This document shows positions 10,801 to 22,524 of a stretch of DNA of 64,000 bases, piece after piece. A model generated the notes under the pieces. The model did not search any database. It had not been told where the DNA came from and saw only the letters and a program-made list of their open reading frames with translations. This stretch comes from Paragonimus westermani (lineage: Eukaryota > Platyhelminthes > Trematoda > Plagiorchiida > Troglotrematidae). The stretch spans positions 16,828-80,827 of the forward strand of contig QNGE01000138.1 of NCBI GenBank assembly GCA_008508345.1, in the 5' to 3' direction. Both the position numbers and the translations under genes were made by a program. Position 1 is the first letter of the stretch. Every line of letters begins with the position of its first letter.

Positions 10801-13800
10801 CTGTGCCTCAATTGACTACTTCCTATATGCTTCATGTCCACTGACTGAACACTCAGTTATATTGTGTGCGTAGTTAAAGAAAGAGTTATTTTGTTTAATT
10901 GAAAATCAATGAGGTTTATCATGAAGAGAAAATACCGGGTAATATTGAGTTTGAAAACCAAATGTCTACAATATGTTATGGACACTGAGATTTGAACGAT
11001 ACACAGTCGTGTACAAGCTGGTAAGAATCTGTCAAAGTGACTGTTCTGGATTTGAAACAAACATTTGGTACGATATGCCGAAGCCATTGCAATCAGCCAT
11101 CTTCACCCCATTTCGATGCGTACAAAAAGAACTGTTTGTGACGTTGATGCTGCCACGGCAGCAACGAAACTGGTTTAGAACTTTCAGCTTTTGTGATTTT
11201 TGCGGTTTGGAATTGTCTGTATTTTAACTCGTTTGCAGTAGACACCAGTAAATATGCAGCGAAATCAGCTCAAGCATGAATTATGCCATGTCCGTCCTTT
11301 GTCTGCTCTGTTCAGAGTAACTGAGCAATAATCAACCTCAAAGGTGAGATATTTGTGTGTGAGAGAGCTTAAATGCGGGTACCTTCCTGTGTACTGTGTG
11401 AGGAATAATATATGATGGATAGTTCGAAAATTCAAATAAAACGTTTGCAGATGCAAAACTGAAAAACTGCATAGGAAGGAGAACGCTGACTTGAAACAAC
11501 CCAACAATAAGCAGTAAAACAAAGTGATAGGTTGGCTTGCGTCTTCGATTTCACTCAAAGGCAATAGCGATTTGTCAACATGTTCACCACAATAAAACAT
11601 GAACCGGACTTAACATTCAGGTGTAACAAGGACATGTACGGCTGACGAGTCCTAGGGACATGTAAACTTGTCTCCGGTACTAACTTTACTACCTATTACA
11701 TTTAAATGTGGGTGGAACATAAGTTAACATTTCAGTGTTGATCACCCACCCCGTCGCGCTATAGCGTTTTTTATTTTTAAGCTTACTCACGACAGCAGTG
11801 AAGCAAACAGCACACCCGTATTGTGAACCTAAATCCAAACGTGCATGTACGTGGAATTCCGACTTGAAGGATGGAATCTCAGGCGGTATCAATCGCCTTA
11901 CTAGTAGCGATTTCTCAGTAACTGATTAGGCTTGCCAACGACCGTACGTGTGCAGTCCACTGTTGCAGTGCTGAAAATTACGGCAGAGTTTTGCGTCTGC
12001 AATGATTTGAAGGTGATCTACAATAAAGTTATTGCTGAGAAAATTGGCTGTTTTTTGTGAATCTACTCCTAGCCATACTGTTTGTGGAACTAATATTTTC
12101 TAATTGGTGTATACCCACAGCAAAGTTTTCCATGAAGTTTCTCATAACCTGCCTGAAATTAGGTGATACTTCGGTGTAATATACAATCGGTGAGACACAA
12201 CTCATTCTTTGCAAATCCGTCCTTCCTGAATAAGAGAACCAAAATAACAGCCGCCACTATAATTACTGATACTATAAGAGAGGAACGGTAGCCCTACAAG
12301 AGCTTGCTTCGTCTGTTCATATTGAGAGATAGAGACTAACGAAAGACACTCTGATAACCATCGCCCGGGTATATAAAATGTACCAGCGCGTCGTAATTGC
12401 ATACGCTCCTACAGCATGAATATCAAGAGCTTCTCTGGTGGGCAACAAAATCAAATAACATAGGTCGGTCTCGTTCATCCATCCTTCAAACGGCCTACAG
12501 ATAAGGGGTTGATTGTCCCATTTCAAAGTAACAAATGTTACTTATGTAACCACGCTTTCTCATCCTGTGTTTGTCCACACTTCAAGTTAACTGAGTGAGT
12601 TAATCAATGGTCATGAATAACCATGCGGTTCACTTATTCATTGACTCATAGATGATCCAGTTCCGAGGCTTCAGAACAGCCTCGAATACGGTCAGCGCTA
12701 TTACCGCACTATTGGTTCAGAAAATGCAAGTCGATATAAAAAGTTAAAACCATTCAAAAATCCCGATTTCAATCACTTTCAGTTTTTAATCGCTATCAAA
12801 CTGATGTATTTGTGTGTTTATCTAAGCAAAACAATAGCATTCCGCCAGTCATCCTCCAATGTTGGTGTGACATCTACCTGTCCTTTGTGTCCCCGGTCAA
12901 CATAGCTTTGAGTATTTAGTGTTCACCGATGTTGTTTTGAAGCTTCAGGTAAACTGATGTTCGTGTGTATCTGAGGAAAATATGCAAGGTTTAACTCTAT
13001 ACCGTAGGGCAAAGCGTAGGCAGATGCTTCCCGTTGTTCGATCAAGTTGTGTTACGATGCACTTCAAGCACTATTCATCTCAATAAGCTCCTAGGTTTAA
13101 AGTTGCCGGCAATTTCAACATTGGCTGCTTTTCATGTTATAAGATCAAGATTGCTGCACCAGACTGGTGACAACACAATTTACTTTCACAAAATTAATAG
13201 CTTACACTGTGGATGGAACGTGAAACAGCACTTATAAGACTGTGATTTAAGTTTTTTAGTAGATCATCATGGAAGTTTATCATTTTCTGGGTGATATACA
13301 TCAAAGGAACCGAACAGGTTATTAAGCCGATAAAAACAAGAACCACCCATGAACAACTCTGGCCAAGATGAACAGGCTCATTCACCCCTTCATAAGTGTT
13401 CCATGATGCACAATCCTGTGGCTAAACACAAGCCTCGCTGACAATATGGCTGCTGGTTTTATGAATGATCTCTTAAATATTGTCAGTTGAAAACCATGAA
13501 CGGTTTTGGACTGATGATTTGAGAGTAAAAATAAGATTATATACACTTTTCAAAATATGAAACTAAATGGATATAAGTATGATCAAATTTGATAGTGAAT
13601 GAAAATCTACGTTTTTATTCAATTCCATTTATATCTAGACTGTTATTCACATAAAGCGTACAACGAGATAGTGTGAACATCTTTACCAATAGTACTTACG
13701 ACTTCCGTTCTCTATCAAATCTTTCTCGTTCTGAGAAACTGAACGGCCTGTCATTAGCTTCCATAGCATCTCGACTATGTGCTCGCACTGCCTGGCGTCG

Positions 13801-14902
13801 CATTGCCTGCTGTTCCATAATCCGATCGAACAATGGCAGATATACGTGTGCTGGAATGGGTCTTGCACGAAATCGATTTGCCAATCGGCATTCTTCCTGT
13901 AGCTGCGCTTCTTTTTCCCATCGTTCATGCAACAGTCCACTTAGTGAGCGAGTCATGTGACCTGCTCGTTTCTTTGCCTCTTCTCGTTTGCACATTTCAA
14001 ACGGTACTGGAATAGTCAGACGGTGACGCCAGCCAGATGGGGACACGATCCGAGTGTGATTAGGAGAGTGTTTGCATTCTGATGAGTATGCTTGGCGGAA
14101 TGTGGTCTTGGGGGCTGGAAGTCAGATAACGTGAAAAGATGATACTTTATGAAATGTGTGACAGAATGTATTAACTCGAAGCAGTCTCCTGACAAGGGAG
14201 GATTTTTGAACCTGTACAGGATTTTATGAGAACGACATTAATCGTACAAAATGACTTCTGGGAAACACATTTATCAACCTATATTCAACTCACTGATTGC
14301 TTCAGACAAATTCACACCGTTTTTGTTTTGGTGCAAACCCGCTTTGGTTGAATCAGTTGTTTGTTTCAATGACTTTGGTGGTGTTGACTTGTCTGAATTT
14401 GCTTGATTATTACCGCTGGGAACGAAATGTTCTGATTCACTCGTCGGGTTTCTGAAGCCTTGATAGTATTCTGGTTCGACCTGACTGTTATTCGATTTTA
14501 AAGATTCCGATGGTTGGGAAACGTGCAATGTCCTCATTGCAGAAGTCAGGTATAGCCGTTCAATTACATCTAAGGTGTTCTTGTGTTCTGCTCTCAATTT
14601 TGACAGCTTTTCGTAGAATTCTACATCAGAAAGATATTCGTCCTCTGTCAAACTTTTGATCCGCATTTGGGTATCACTCAGTATATTATCTAATAATTTC
14701 GCAGTCTAATTGAACTTGAAATAAATGATCATGTGAACAGACATGTACCTGAGAAAGATCACCGTTTGTAACAGACAGAAGGTGCTGTAATATCGACTTT
14801 GCATTCGAACTCATGTCACTGATGACCTCATTCTCCCGCTGAAATCCATCCTGCCAGGTCACGTTGAACTTTGCGAGCACCATCGCAAATTTGTAGATGT
14901 TG
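4565..14902 (-). CDS. FAM161: FAM161-family centrosomal/ciliary protein, partial gene (four exons)
   Basis: Join of 14902-14749, 14705-14279, 14114-13700 and 4893-4565 on the minus strand, about 441 codons, open at both ends. All four junctions use GT-AG sites and keep phase (1+2, then 2+1 bases at split codons). FAM161 proteins are microtubule- and centrosome-associated proteins of the ciliary base; human FAM161A is a retinal-disease gene. Family blocks appear in the right order: an N-terminal EFYEKLSKLRAEH helix, then RLTIPVPFEM, FRARPIPAHVYLPLFDRIM and PFSFSERERFDRERKS, then LLRGVKRKIRAERLLNSSA. The vertebrate protein is longer, and more C-terminal exons should lie left of 4565. Identity rests on block order, not a search; A versus B paralogue is not decided. 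Confidence 0.85.
4894..13699 (-). other. Large FAM161 intron
   Basis: It runs from donor AGTC|GTAAGT to acceptor GTCTAG. One degenerate SINE (about 7355-7515) is the only repeat identified inside. Short open frames on both strands, for example 6793-7227 and 9412-9612, have no recognisable motifs. Confidence 0.7.
7355..7515 (+). repeat. SINE body, degenerate copy
   Basis: The sequence aligns with the body of the better preserved SINE at 17331-17545. Shared blocks include ATGGC near the start, CTACTGA, TCTCTGAATGC (TATCTGAATGC in the other copy), CTGCGAT and the closing GTTCAA/GTCAAC. Its tRNA-like head is not clear. Confidence 0.5.
13700..14114 (-). CDS. FAM161: FAM161 exon with conserved core domain
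   Basis: The acceptor is CTGACTTCCAG before 14114 and the donor is AGTC|GTAAGT after 13700. It carries the family signature: RLTIPVPFEMCKREE, then a long charged helix, FRARPIPAHVYLPLFDRIM, RAHSRDAMEANDRPFSF and SERERFDRERKS. This is the core of the UPF0564/FAM161 domain and the strongest evidence for the gene call. Confidence 0.88.
14279..14705 (-). CDS. FAM161: FAM161 exon with N-terminal family helix
   Basis: The acceptor is TTCAATTAG before 14705 and the donor is ATAG|GTTG after 14279, leaving one base of a split codon. The 43-nt intron separating it from the previous exon is in the very short class common in flatworms. It encodes SDVEFYEKLSKLRAEHKNT, which matches the EEYFKKVEELKAAH region of vertebrate FAM161A, followed by a Ser/Asn/Gln-rich low-complexity tail. 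Confidence 0.8.
14749..14902 (-). CDS. FAM161: FAM161 exon (most 5' visible)
   Basis: The acceptor is a T-rich run ending TTTTTAG just before 14902. The donor is CAG|GTACAT after 14749. The exon encodes a helical segment (FAMVLAKFNVTWQDG, then SILQHLLSV) and ends in phase 0. The frame is also open upstream to an ATG at 14925, so either this is an internal exon beginning with the last base of a split codon, or translation starts at 14925 or 14882. No convincing upstream exon was found, and a Penelope-like fragment begins about 100 bp away. Confidence 0.65.
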
Positions 14903-15000
14903 CTAAAAATAACGCGGAAGAACATTCATCGGAAACAAAATTATTACCGGAAAACAGAACAGGCTGTAAGGAACATCCTAATATTTGAATAACAAAATCA

Positions 15001-15829
15001 GAGGGCCGATTTTGCAAGATGGTAGTACCATTTTCGTATGTGCTCGTCAGTTGCTACTTATAACGGCGGTGAACATCAACAATATTTGAGCGCATTCAGT
15101 TCATGCATTGTCAGTTTATACACTAGTCTGCCATTTAACAGGACCATGGCAGACAGAGGTTTAAGGCCAACAGCTTTTGTGTACAGAGGACCGATTGGCT
15201 ACGCGGGACAAGCAGCACCTCGAGTGACTTAAGGATGGCAAGCCTGTGATGACGAATCAAAACACGGGAAACATTTGTCGGGTCGACTACATGGCCGGTC
15301 TGCAGCAGGTGTCTGGTGATCGAAGAAGCCGGCTTGCGTCGTTTGGTTGGGTCGCGTCGATTGATTCCACACATCATTCTAGGACAAAGGGATCTATGAG
15401 ATGTGTCAATGTATACGTCACCGCAGCTGCGGGTGAACTGGTAGATACAGTGTGAAGTGCACAGCTTTGACATCTGCGTCTGAAAGGGGGAAGTGTGAGT
15501 AAATTGATGTAACTGAGTTGACGCAAGGTAGCTGCACTGTACGTCCGTTGGATGACCTGCGTCAGTCGTCGAGTTAGAAATGGCGTATTGCTATCTCCTT
15601 TGTATAGCAACTGTAGGTACACCGGTTTCTTCGAAGCAGACGTTTCTCTTAGGTTTATTACTTTCGCCATGCTGTGAAATTCAATGAAGCCCTGTGGATA
15701 ACCGTTGGAGACCAGGGTCTCACGAATAAATTCCAACTCTGTGTCTAGTGTATCACCCGTACATATAGTTCGCGCTATGCAAAACAGACAAAGAGTCGGT
15801 GAGCGTTTGTGTTGAACTTCAAATATCAC
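15001..15829 (-). mobile_element. Penelope-like element fragment, copy 2 (RT end, GIY-YIG, 3' end)
   Basis: On the minus strand, 15829-15474 encodes the C-terminal end of a Penelope-like RT with frameshifts. Blocks are KRSPTLCLFC, FIRETLVSNGYPQGFIEFH, KKPVYLQLLYKGD and TRRLTQVIQRTYSAATL. The GIY-YIG endonuclease follows at 15473-15135 in a shifted frame (CIYQFTRSCGDVYI, ITRHLLQTGHVVD). The YIG is damaged: the residues after GDVYI no longer match. The low-coordinate end carries the same 3' terminal sequence as the first copy. It lies just upstream of FAM161 exon 14902-14749, in intron or 5' flank. It is dead. Confidence 0.78.
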
Positions 15830-17330
15830 CCTTCCCCGGTGGACTTACGGTGTAGTGATCGGCATACTGTGCCACCAATCCGTCGCCAGTTGCTGATACC
15901 CAGAAATGAGTGTCTTCCTTTTCAGAGTCAGATGGTAAAGTTAACTTTCAATGTGAGAAGTTCAGTAAATCCAATAGTTTTTCCATTGTTTCCGTCTTTT
16001 TTCAGTGCTATTGTCATCAACATGTTGACGATAAATCGGGATGTCATGCAGTGTATTCAAGATTCAGACAAATATTTCAGCCAAAATCGGTCCTACAGTT
16101 CTACCCATCGCAACCCTGTCTCTTTGTATAAATACCATGTTTTAAAAATAAAATGCGATATTCTCGTTGCACGATCATATCGAAGTCTTCAAGATATTGA
16201 CTGGAACATGAAGCTTTATGTTACGAGCTAGCGCAAGGTTACAGAAAGCTGGCCGTCTACCTTAATAGCACATTTATGAATAAGGCGTTAAAACTCAATT
16301 TGCAACTTTGAGTTGCAAATCGTCATACCCACTGCTAACGTTGTTTATCCAGTTTAAATTGAAAACTTGACTGTAGTAATTTTCTCACTAACACCCTCGA
16401 GTTTTTCTAATTTTATGCCTATGTGTTTCCACAGAAAACGGATTTTCGGCATTCATTCTGTTCCGCAGGTTCCTTTTCATTAATTATTCTACCATAGAAA
16501 TTAGTCTTACTTGGACAAATTGTCAAACTAGCTATATACTATACTACTTTTGATTTTATTGTCCATTTAGCTTGATTTTGAACACTGAAAATAACATAGT
16601 ATTGATTGTAATCTTCGCATTAGCAACCGAAGCAATGCCCATTTGACTACTCCTTACCGCTAGAAACCCTGTGCGCATATGTGTTTACTAAACGATCACG
16701 AACTCTACTAAATTACACGAGCTAGCATTCAACGCAACAGTGGCTAATGATATTTTGGGAGAGAATTCTATTAGATGGAAATTGGGAAGGAAATAATTCC
16801 GCGAATACAGTCACTCTGGTGACTGAGGCACACTACCGCGTTGAATAGTGTTTTCAGGCGGCCAATCGTGTGATTGCCAAGTCCTCAGTTGATATATGAC
16901 ACCTACCGTCTTTATTCGACATAAGAGAAGGGTCTTTATAATTCAGGCCCACATCAGCAATTGATCATCTTATAGCTTTGTGCAACAGGTGAGGACCTGT
17001 ATCGATCACCTCCACTCAAACAACATGCACAATGAAGTTCCAAAATATCGAGGACTGTTCCTGATAATTACGTGACTAGCTGTTTGCATATCCGAAGTTT
17101 CGAGTCAAGCCAGATGCAAAGCTGCAGGCTCGATCAGACGGGCGCTACACCAGATATGGGTCAAGTGGCTAAGGGGGCAGGTATTAGGGACCAGAAAAAA
17201 AATGCCGTACATAAGTGTTTCATTTTTACACAAGTCGCTTTTCATTAAGTCCTGGACAACCTGATCATTTCTCACAAGCGGGAGTGGTTGAGCGTTAAGA
17301 TTCCATAATTCGGTCGTACCTAATGTGAGG
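15830..17330. other. Non-coding stretch, nothing recognised
   Basis: Mostly AT-rich sequence with frequent stops in all frames. No motif, repeat match or splice-bounded exon was identified. Confidence 0.4.
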
Positions 17331-17545
17331 TGAATGGCGCAGTGGTTAACACGGTTGCCTCATGATTGGAACGGCCGGAGTTCAAATCCCGGCCATGGCA
17401 AGGATATGCACTACTGACGAGCTCTAATGAGAGCGAAACTCGAGTCTAGCGCTTCTTTTCGAAAGAGGCTGGCTGCAAAGTCTATCTGAATGCGAATACT
17501 GCGATCAAATGTGAGTGATGGTCAACCTGAAAATAATAATAATCT
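17331..17545 (+). repeat. tRNA-derived SINE
   Basis: The head has a pol III A-box-like TGGCGCAGTGGTTAACACG and a B-box-like GAGTTCAAATCCCG, spaced as in a tRNA. A GC-rich T-arm-like hairpin (GCCGG with CCGGC) surrounds the B box. A roughly 130-bp unrelated body follows, ending in a simple AAT-type tail near 17530-17545. A body copy exists at 7355-7515. tRNA head, unrelated body and simple tail are the defining layout of a SINE. Confidence 0.72.
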
Positions 17546-20500
17546 TGAATCAGGATGTGTTTTCGAATAACTCTGATTTAAACCTCAGAATGCTTTTACG
17601 CACCGAGTCAATGATTAAACAATACATTCGTAAGATGTGTTATCCTGAATGATAGCGGGCAAGATTATGGATAGCATCATCTGAAAAACAACCTGACATT
17701 TTATCAGTAAAGTCTTATCCGTTTTGCGTTTGTAGCTAATAAGTCACTCGCATTTATATCAGACACACGAAATTCGACACATTAGCACAGATTTTAAGGG
17801 GACTTACTGGTATGAATTATTACTCACAAGCTTCAGCATTATGCTTTCCAATTATGGGGCGTATAGTTGACATTCATTGGGTACTCTTACCTGATTTGTG
17901 GCAACAATCGTGAAAACACCGTTGCTTCAAGCGAACTTTAAATACTGAATATTCACTGCATACTCCACCGTACCCTTTCTGTTCTAGTTTGTAGTCGGTT
18001 GGTTGTGGTGATACTGTGTTAGTGACTTTACTGATCACATCCGCGCACTTCCACGAGCTGTCTACAGACGTCACTTGTTTACTTTCCAAAATATATTGAA
18101 AGGGACACAGATTCACGAACAACTTGTGACAATCAACATTTCAAATACCCCGGCGAGTGAGACGGGGTGGATGCAAGAATTATTTTAGTGCGCATAGGCA
18201 GTGTTCTGGCATACGGGTAGCAACGAATGAAACTACACAGTAGACAGAGCATTACAAGTCTAGGGATTGTATATGGAACATACTCGACCGGTCGAAGCAT
18301 GATGGTCCTAATAATTCTGGTGCGTTGTTATGTAATGATGGAACGTTTCAGTTAGACACCTGCCAAGTAGGGATGCACCTACTCTATATCAAAACACAAT
18401 ATTCCTCTCTTATGAGGGATACTTTACACGTTTTCTTCTTGCCATATCAAGCGTTGTACGTTCGCATTCTCAAAAAAATTTAGGCTAACCATATTGAATC
18501 CGTTTGACCTATTCAATTACCTATTCAATTAAGAAACTGATTGTTGTTTTATAACGAAAACCAACCCACACTTATCAAATAGGAACAGCTTGTTGCAGGA
18601 TGGTCATCTTTAACGCGGTGACCAACAGTAATGAACCTGTAATTTCCTTGACCGATTAACTTCCATACAACCGCGTAGAAAGTAATTCATGATCTGGAGA
18701 AACAGTAAGAAGATATGATTTAAATAATTAAAAAAAACACTTTTTACCAGAGCAATCGACTTTCATTGTGCGAAAACTACAAGTTATCCTCTTTAAGACA
18801 GATTTTGCTATTTATACTCACCTTGTGAATAAATCCCCCAACCAATGATAACAATCGTGACATTGTAACCAATTAACTGGCATGTAGTTTACAGTCTGTA
18901 AACATCTGTTTTGTGCACCACTTTTATCTCAGTTCGGCAGAACAAAAAAGTTTATCATCAGTGACTTTCACCACGAAGTCATTCATCTATCTTACATGGC
19001 ATACCATTCAGCTCCAGCAGTAGCGAATGGTGTTAGGCGCTGTAGACAAGCAGCTGATATTTTTTTATATCTTTCAGGTATGTTTGAGGTTTGAGCTAAT
19101 CAATTCAGTCAACTCTGGTCATCAAATATTCGCTTTCAGACGCTAGCTCACTTCATGTGTTGGTGATTTCACGCGGGCAGTTAAGCATAAACAACGAGAT
19201 TGGGAAATGTGAAGATGAATATATCCATTATCTTAGACTGTTGTATTCATATCCACAAAGTGATGGTAATTTTTGCGTTTTTAAATTACAGTTGTGGATG
19301 TGATCCCACAACTGGCTTGTTCCGCTACTCGTAAAGGTGTGACCAAAAACTATGTGACTCGAATATTTGTTCGGAGCAGAGGCTCTGGTTAATTGCTTAG
19401 TGTCGGTTCTTCAATCTAAATTACATTTAGGTTTCAAGCTTCAACCGATTGAATTACACTAGTCAATGCTTCAATGAATAAAATATTTTGTTATTCGTTG
19501 CTTTGGTTTTCATCCGAATTTTGCTGACAGACCACCTCAACAGAAGACCCACTACATGCTTTCTGCTCCTGTCAAAACTCAGTTGTATTGTATATCCTTA
19601 TGAGAATCAATCGCCAAATAAAAATCACTATTCACGAATCACATGAATATTCAGAAAATTAGTCCGATGATTTCCTCCCGGCTATAACTTATTCCACAGA
19701 TGTAAATCCTTACCTGTAACACACCAGTAGTTGACACTGAAACTTATCTGCAATGAAAAAATATGTAAATATTGAAGTTCATCAGTAAAACTCTGAGTTC
19801 CAAAACGAATTTGCATCTGTACTCAAAAGCGCAACATTTAGCTGTAGACAAGCGGGTATAACGAAAACAACGGTAAGATAACAGGTGAGAGCCAACTTCA
19901 CTAAGCACTCATGTCACCGAGTAGGATTGGCCGTCTTCCCTACCAAAGCTTGACGACAACAGTTTGCGGGTAGCGCTCGGAGTACTTCATCTGGACTAAG
20001 GGAAAGGAAGTGAATATACCATCAATTTTAGTCAACAACTTTATCGGTTAAGCTTGACGGATGCGCTGATCTCAGCAACCATTGTATAACCCTGAGAAAA
20101 AGGAACGCTCAATTCTTATTGTACTGATGGACATCGATGGACAGATAAGTGTAACTAACCGTGAGAAGCTAAGTGATAACTAACTGTTAGTTTACTCATA
20201 AATTACGTTTGTGGGCTAAGACTGTAAGATCCGATGCTACAGTGTGTAGCCAAGAAGCGTCATTTGTAACAAAAAGCATGCATGTGGTGTTCTGTGATGT
20301 TCATCTAATAACTGGACCTTAAAGCTCGAGCAGAAATGTTGGTAAAATAGGTGGTTGAGCAGCAACCCTTTCTCATGTCCATAAGGTACGCTTGGTAATC
20401 TCTTGCAAAGATCTACGCTAGTCAACCGTAGGCGAGGAGAGCACATTAGTTTCATCTACAAGAAAACCAAAGATCTAGTTTGTCCACTCTGTTGGGCTGG

Positions 20501-21234
20501 TCTACACATGCTATCAAATTTCATCTGTTGAAGCGTGTCACCAACAAATGAGGTAGTTGTTTTCGAAAAAGTGGAAATTTTACTTATCTTTTCATTATAC
20601 TGAAACTGAAACACATCACCACTATAATGAATTTTAGCAATAAGCTGTACTCATGTCTGCTATGGCTACCACTAACACTGGTCCTGAAGCTAGACCACGG
20701 ATTAGCAGAGTAGGGAGAAGGAATAAGCATGTCCAGAATTACGAAAATGGGACGGGAAATATATATTGGGCATGATGCAAAATGTATTGATCAAGCGCCC
20801 ATGATGACAGCGATATACACCGAAGTAATGAGGTGTTCGCGAAAACTGAGGAGACACCATGCGAGGAAAGCAGGCAAAACCCAGCAACCAACACCTTCTC
20901 AATTTTAAGTTCTACCTCCGACGATGTTCTCTCTAATTTTCCTTCTTCATCCTCGAGCACGCAGATGAAAGTGTACAGCTCAACTGTTTACTTACAAACG
21001 GTCTGATTCTGTTCAAACATGTTACTCGCAATCGACCGTCTGGTTCAAGTTAGTCAACTTCCTGAAATCGCTCACATGGAGACAGTTCTCAACTGATATC
21101 GGTAACAGTGAATCAAATGTCTGCATGCGTAGCTCATTAAAAAATCCCGGGAATTTGCGGTCATTGTTATTTAGGGTTTACGAACACTGTCAAGTATGAA
21201 GGAAATCAATTTCGCCGAGGAAACTGGCAACGTG
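17546..21234. other. Non-coding stretch, one weak exon candidate
   Basis: No recognisable gene. On the minus strand, about 18085-17892 is an open stretch ending at a good donor (ATCAG|GTAAGAG). It contains SSWKCADV and LKQRCFHDCCHK, but the acceptor is poor and its phase does not join the FAM161 exons. I leave it unassigned. Confidence 0.3.
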
Positions 21235-21390
21235 CAACTTCGGCTGACACTGTGCAGACAAGACAATTCTCCATACTGTTGCCGTATAACACACAGCCTC
21301 GTTTGTGTGTAGTATATTGCGTACACTTCGGAACTAACGGACAAGTCCCAAACCGAAGTAGATGACGGACCAGAAGTGACCGTTGGAACA
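21235..21390 (-). repeat. Unclassified dispersed repeat, copy 2
   Basis: Minus-strand copy of the sequence at 515-650, sharing a peptide with SLLVR, PLVPKCTQ and TTHKR. The source element is unknown. Confidence 0.5.
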
Positions 21391-22441
21391 GTTTGCGTAC
21401 ACTTTGGCGTGTGTCTCCAATGCGAGTAAAAAATACACTACCGTCCAATGTGTGGGTACACATCAGTCACGCATATAAGTGTAGGAATTCCTGGCCGCAG
21501 GTTTTCACATTACCTGTATAAGATTTCGTGCAATAAGCAACTTCGTAGACCAACCGTCTTTTGCATTCACAACGTTGTCTATTGTCTTCCGACTTGCAGC
21601 ACCTGTGATGGCACTGCACACGTCTGGATATCACACAACTTTCTTACTGCACAGCGTTTTCCTTACCTTACATATATGGATACCACCAATTGGCCTAAGA
21701 GCAGCTGGACAATGGTTCCTCACTTATAGGTCACTAGTGGATTATAGACTTCGATATTTAGAAATAGCAAAATTGACAGAATGTACTAATGACCTATGTG
21801 GCATTGTTCAAAGTAAGACCTCTTCGCCAGAACAAACAGCCACAAAAGATAACTACCAAGAGAATAAAGCAGAACTTAACCTGTCATCAAAGCGCAGCAA
21901 TTAATATTGCTACATCCTCACATTTTTTGCTGAAGTAAGGAGTCCGTCTGAAGATCCCTTTATTTAACTTTAACCAGGCTGTTGTTGACGGCTGGACGAG
22001 ATTACTCGGACGACTCCCACGCGAATGAGTCCCTGAAAATGAGATATGTTGCACTCTAAAACGTTACTCTCAGACTGTACCGCATAAGTTTAACTCGCAA
22101 GACCTTCCATTTCCTTTCTGCTTTTCCGATTATAATACGTTGCCTTGGTGATCGAACCCATAAAGGTGAAAGTCTGGGTCAATACAGGGATTTCATTTAC
22201 TTTTACATCATAAAAAACATAAAATCCAAGAAACCTTTGACACACTCAGCACCTGACCTGGTTGTCAATCACTCTTGTTTTATTAATTCTCGAAGTTTGC
22301 GTAACAATTTGGGTGGACTAAGAGAACTTTCCTATACCTTAGGTTCACGGTCGTGATTATGGGACCTATGGACGACGAATTCTGCCCTGTAGTACTCGAA
22401 TTTTAGGATGGTTTAAACGAGATCCAGTTGCGAATACTCAG

Positions 22442-22524
22442 GGCTTCCGCTGGATTCGAACCAACGACGGAAACCACACGCTCAGACACGACATGCGCTC
22501 CACCAGCTGAGCCATGAAGCCACC
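22442..22524 (-). repeat. tRNA-like SINE head or tRNA pseudogene
   Basis: The minus strand reads as a tRNA-like fold. GGCTTC pairs with GAAGCC at the two ends. GCTC and GAGC form a D stem around the A box (TGGCTCAGCTGGTGGAG). The B box GGTTCGAATCC sits in a T-arm-like hairpin. The anticodon arm is poor, so a working tRNA is unlikely. A second B-box-like GGTTCGAATCC lies about 230 bp away on the plus strand (near 22749). Confidence 0.5.

Noticed and set aside
20883..20950. Acidic minus-strand stretch (LEDEEGKLERTSSEVELKIEK) ending at a possible donor AAG|GTGTTG
   Set aside because: It resembles the acidic N-terminus of FAM161A, but its phase (0) does not fit the exon at 14902, which needs two bases, and its acceptor is weak.
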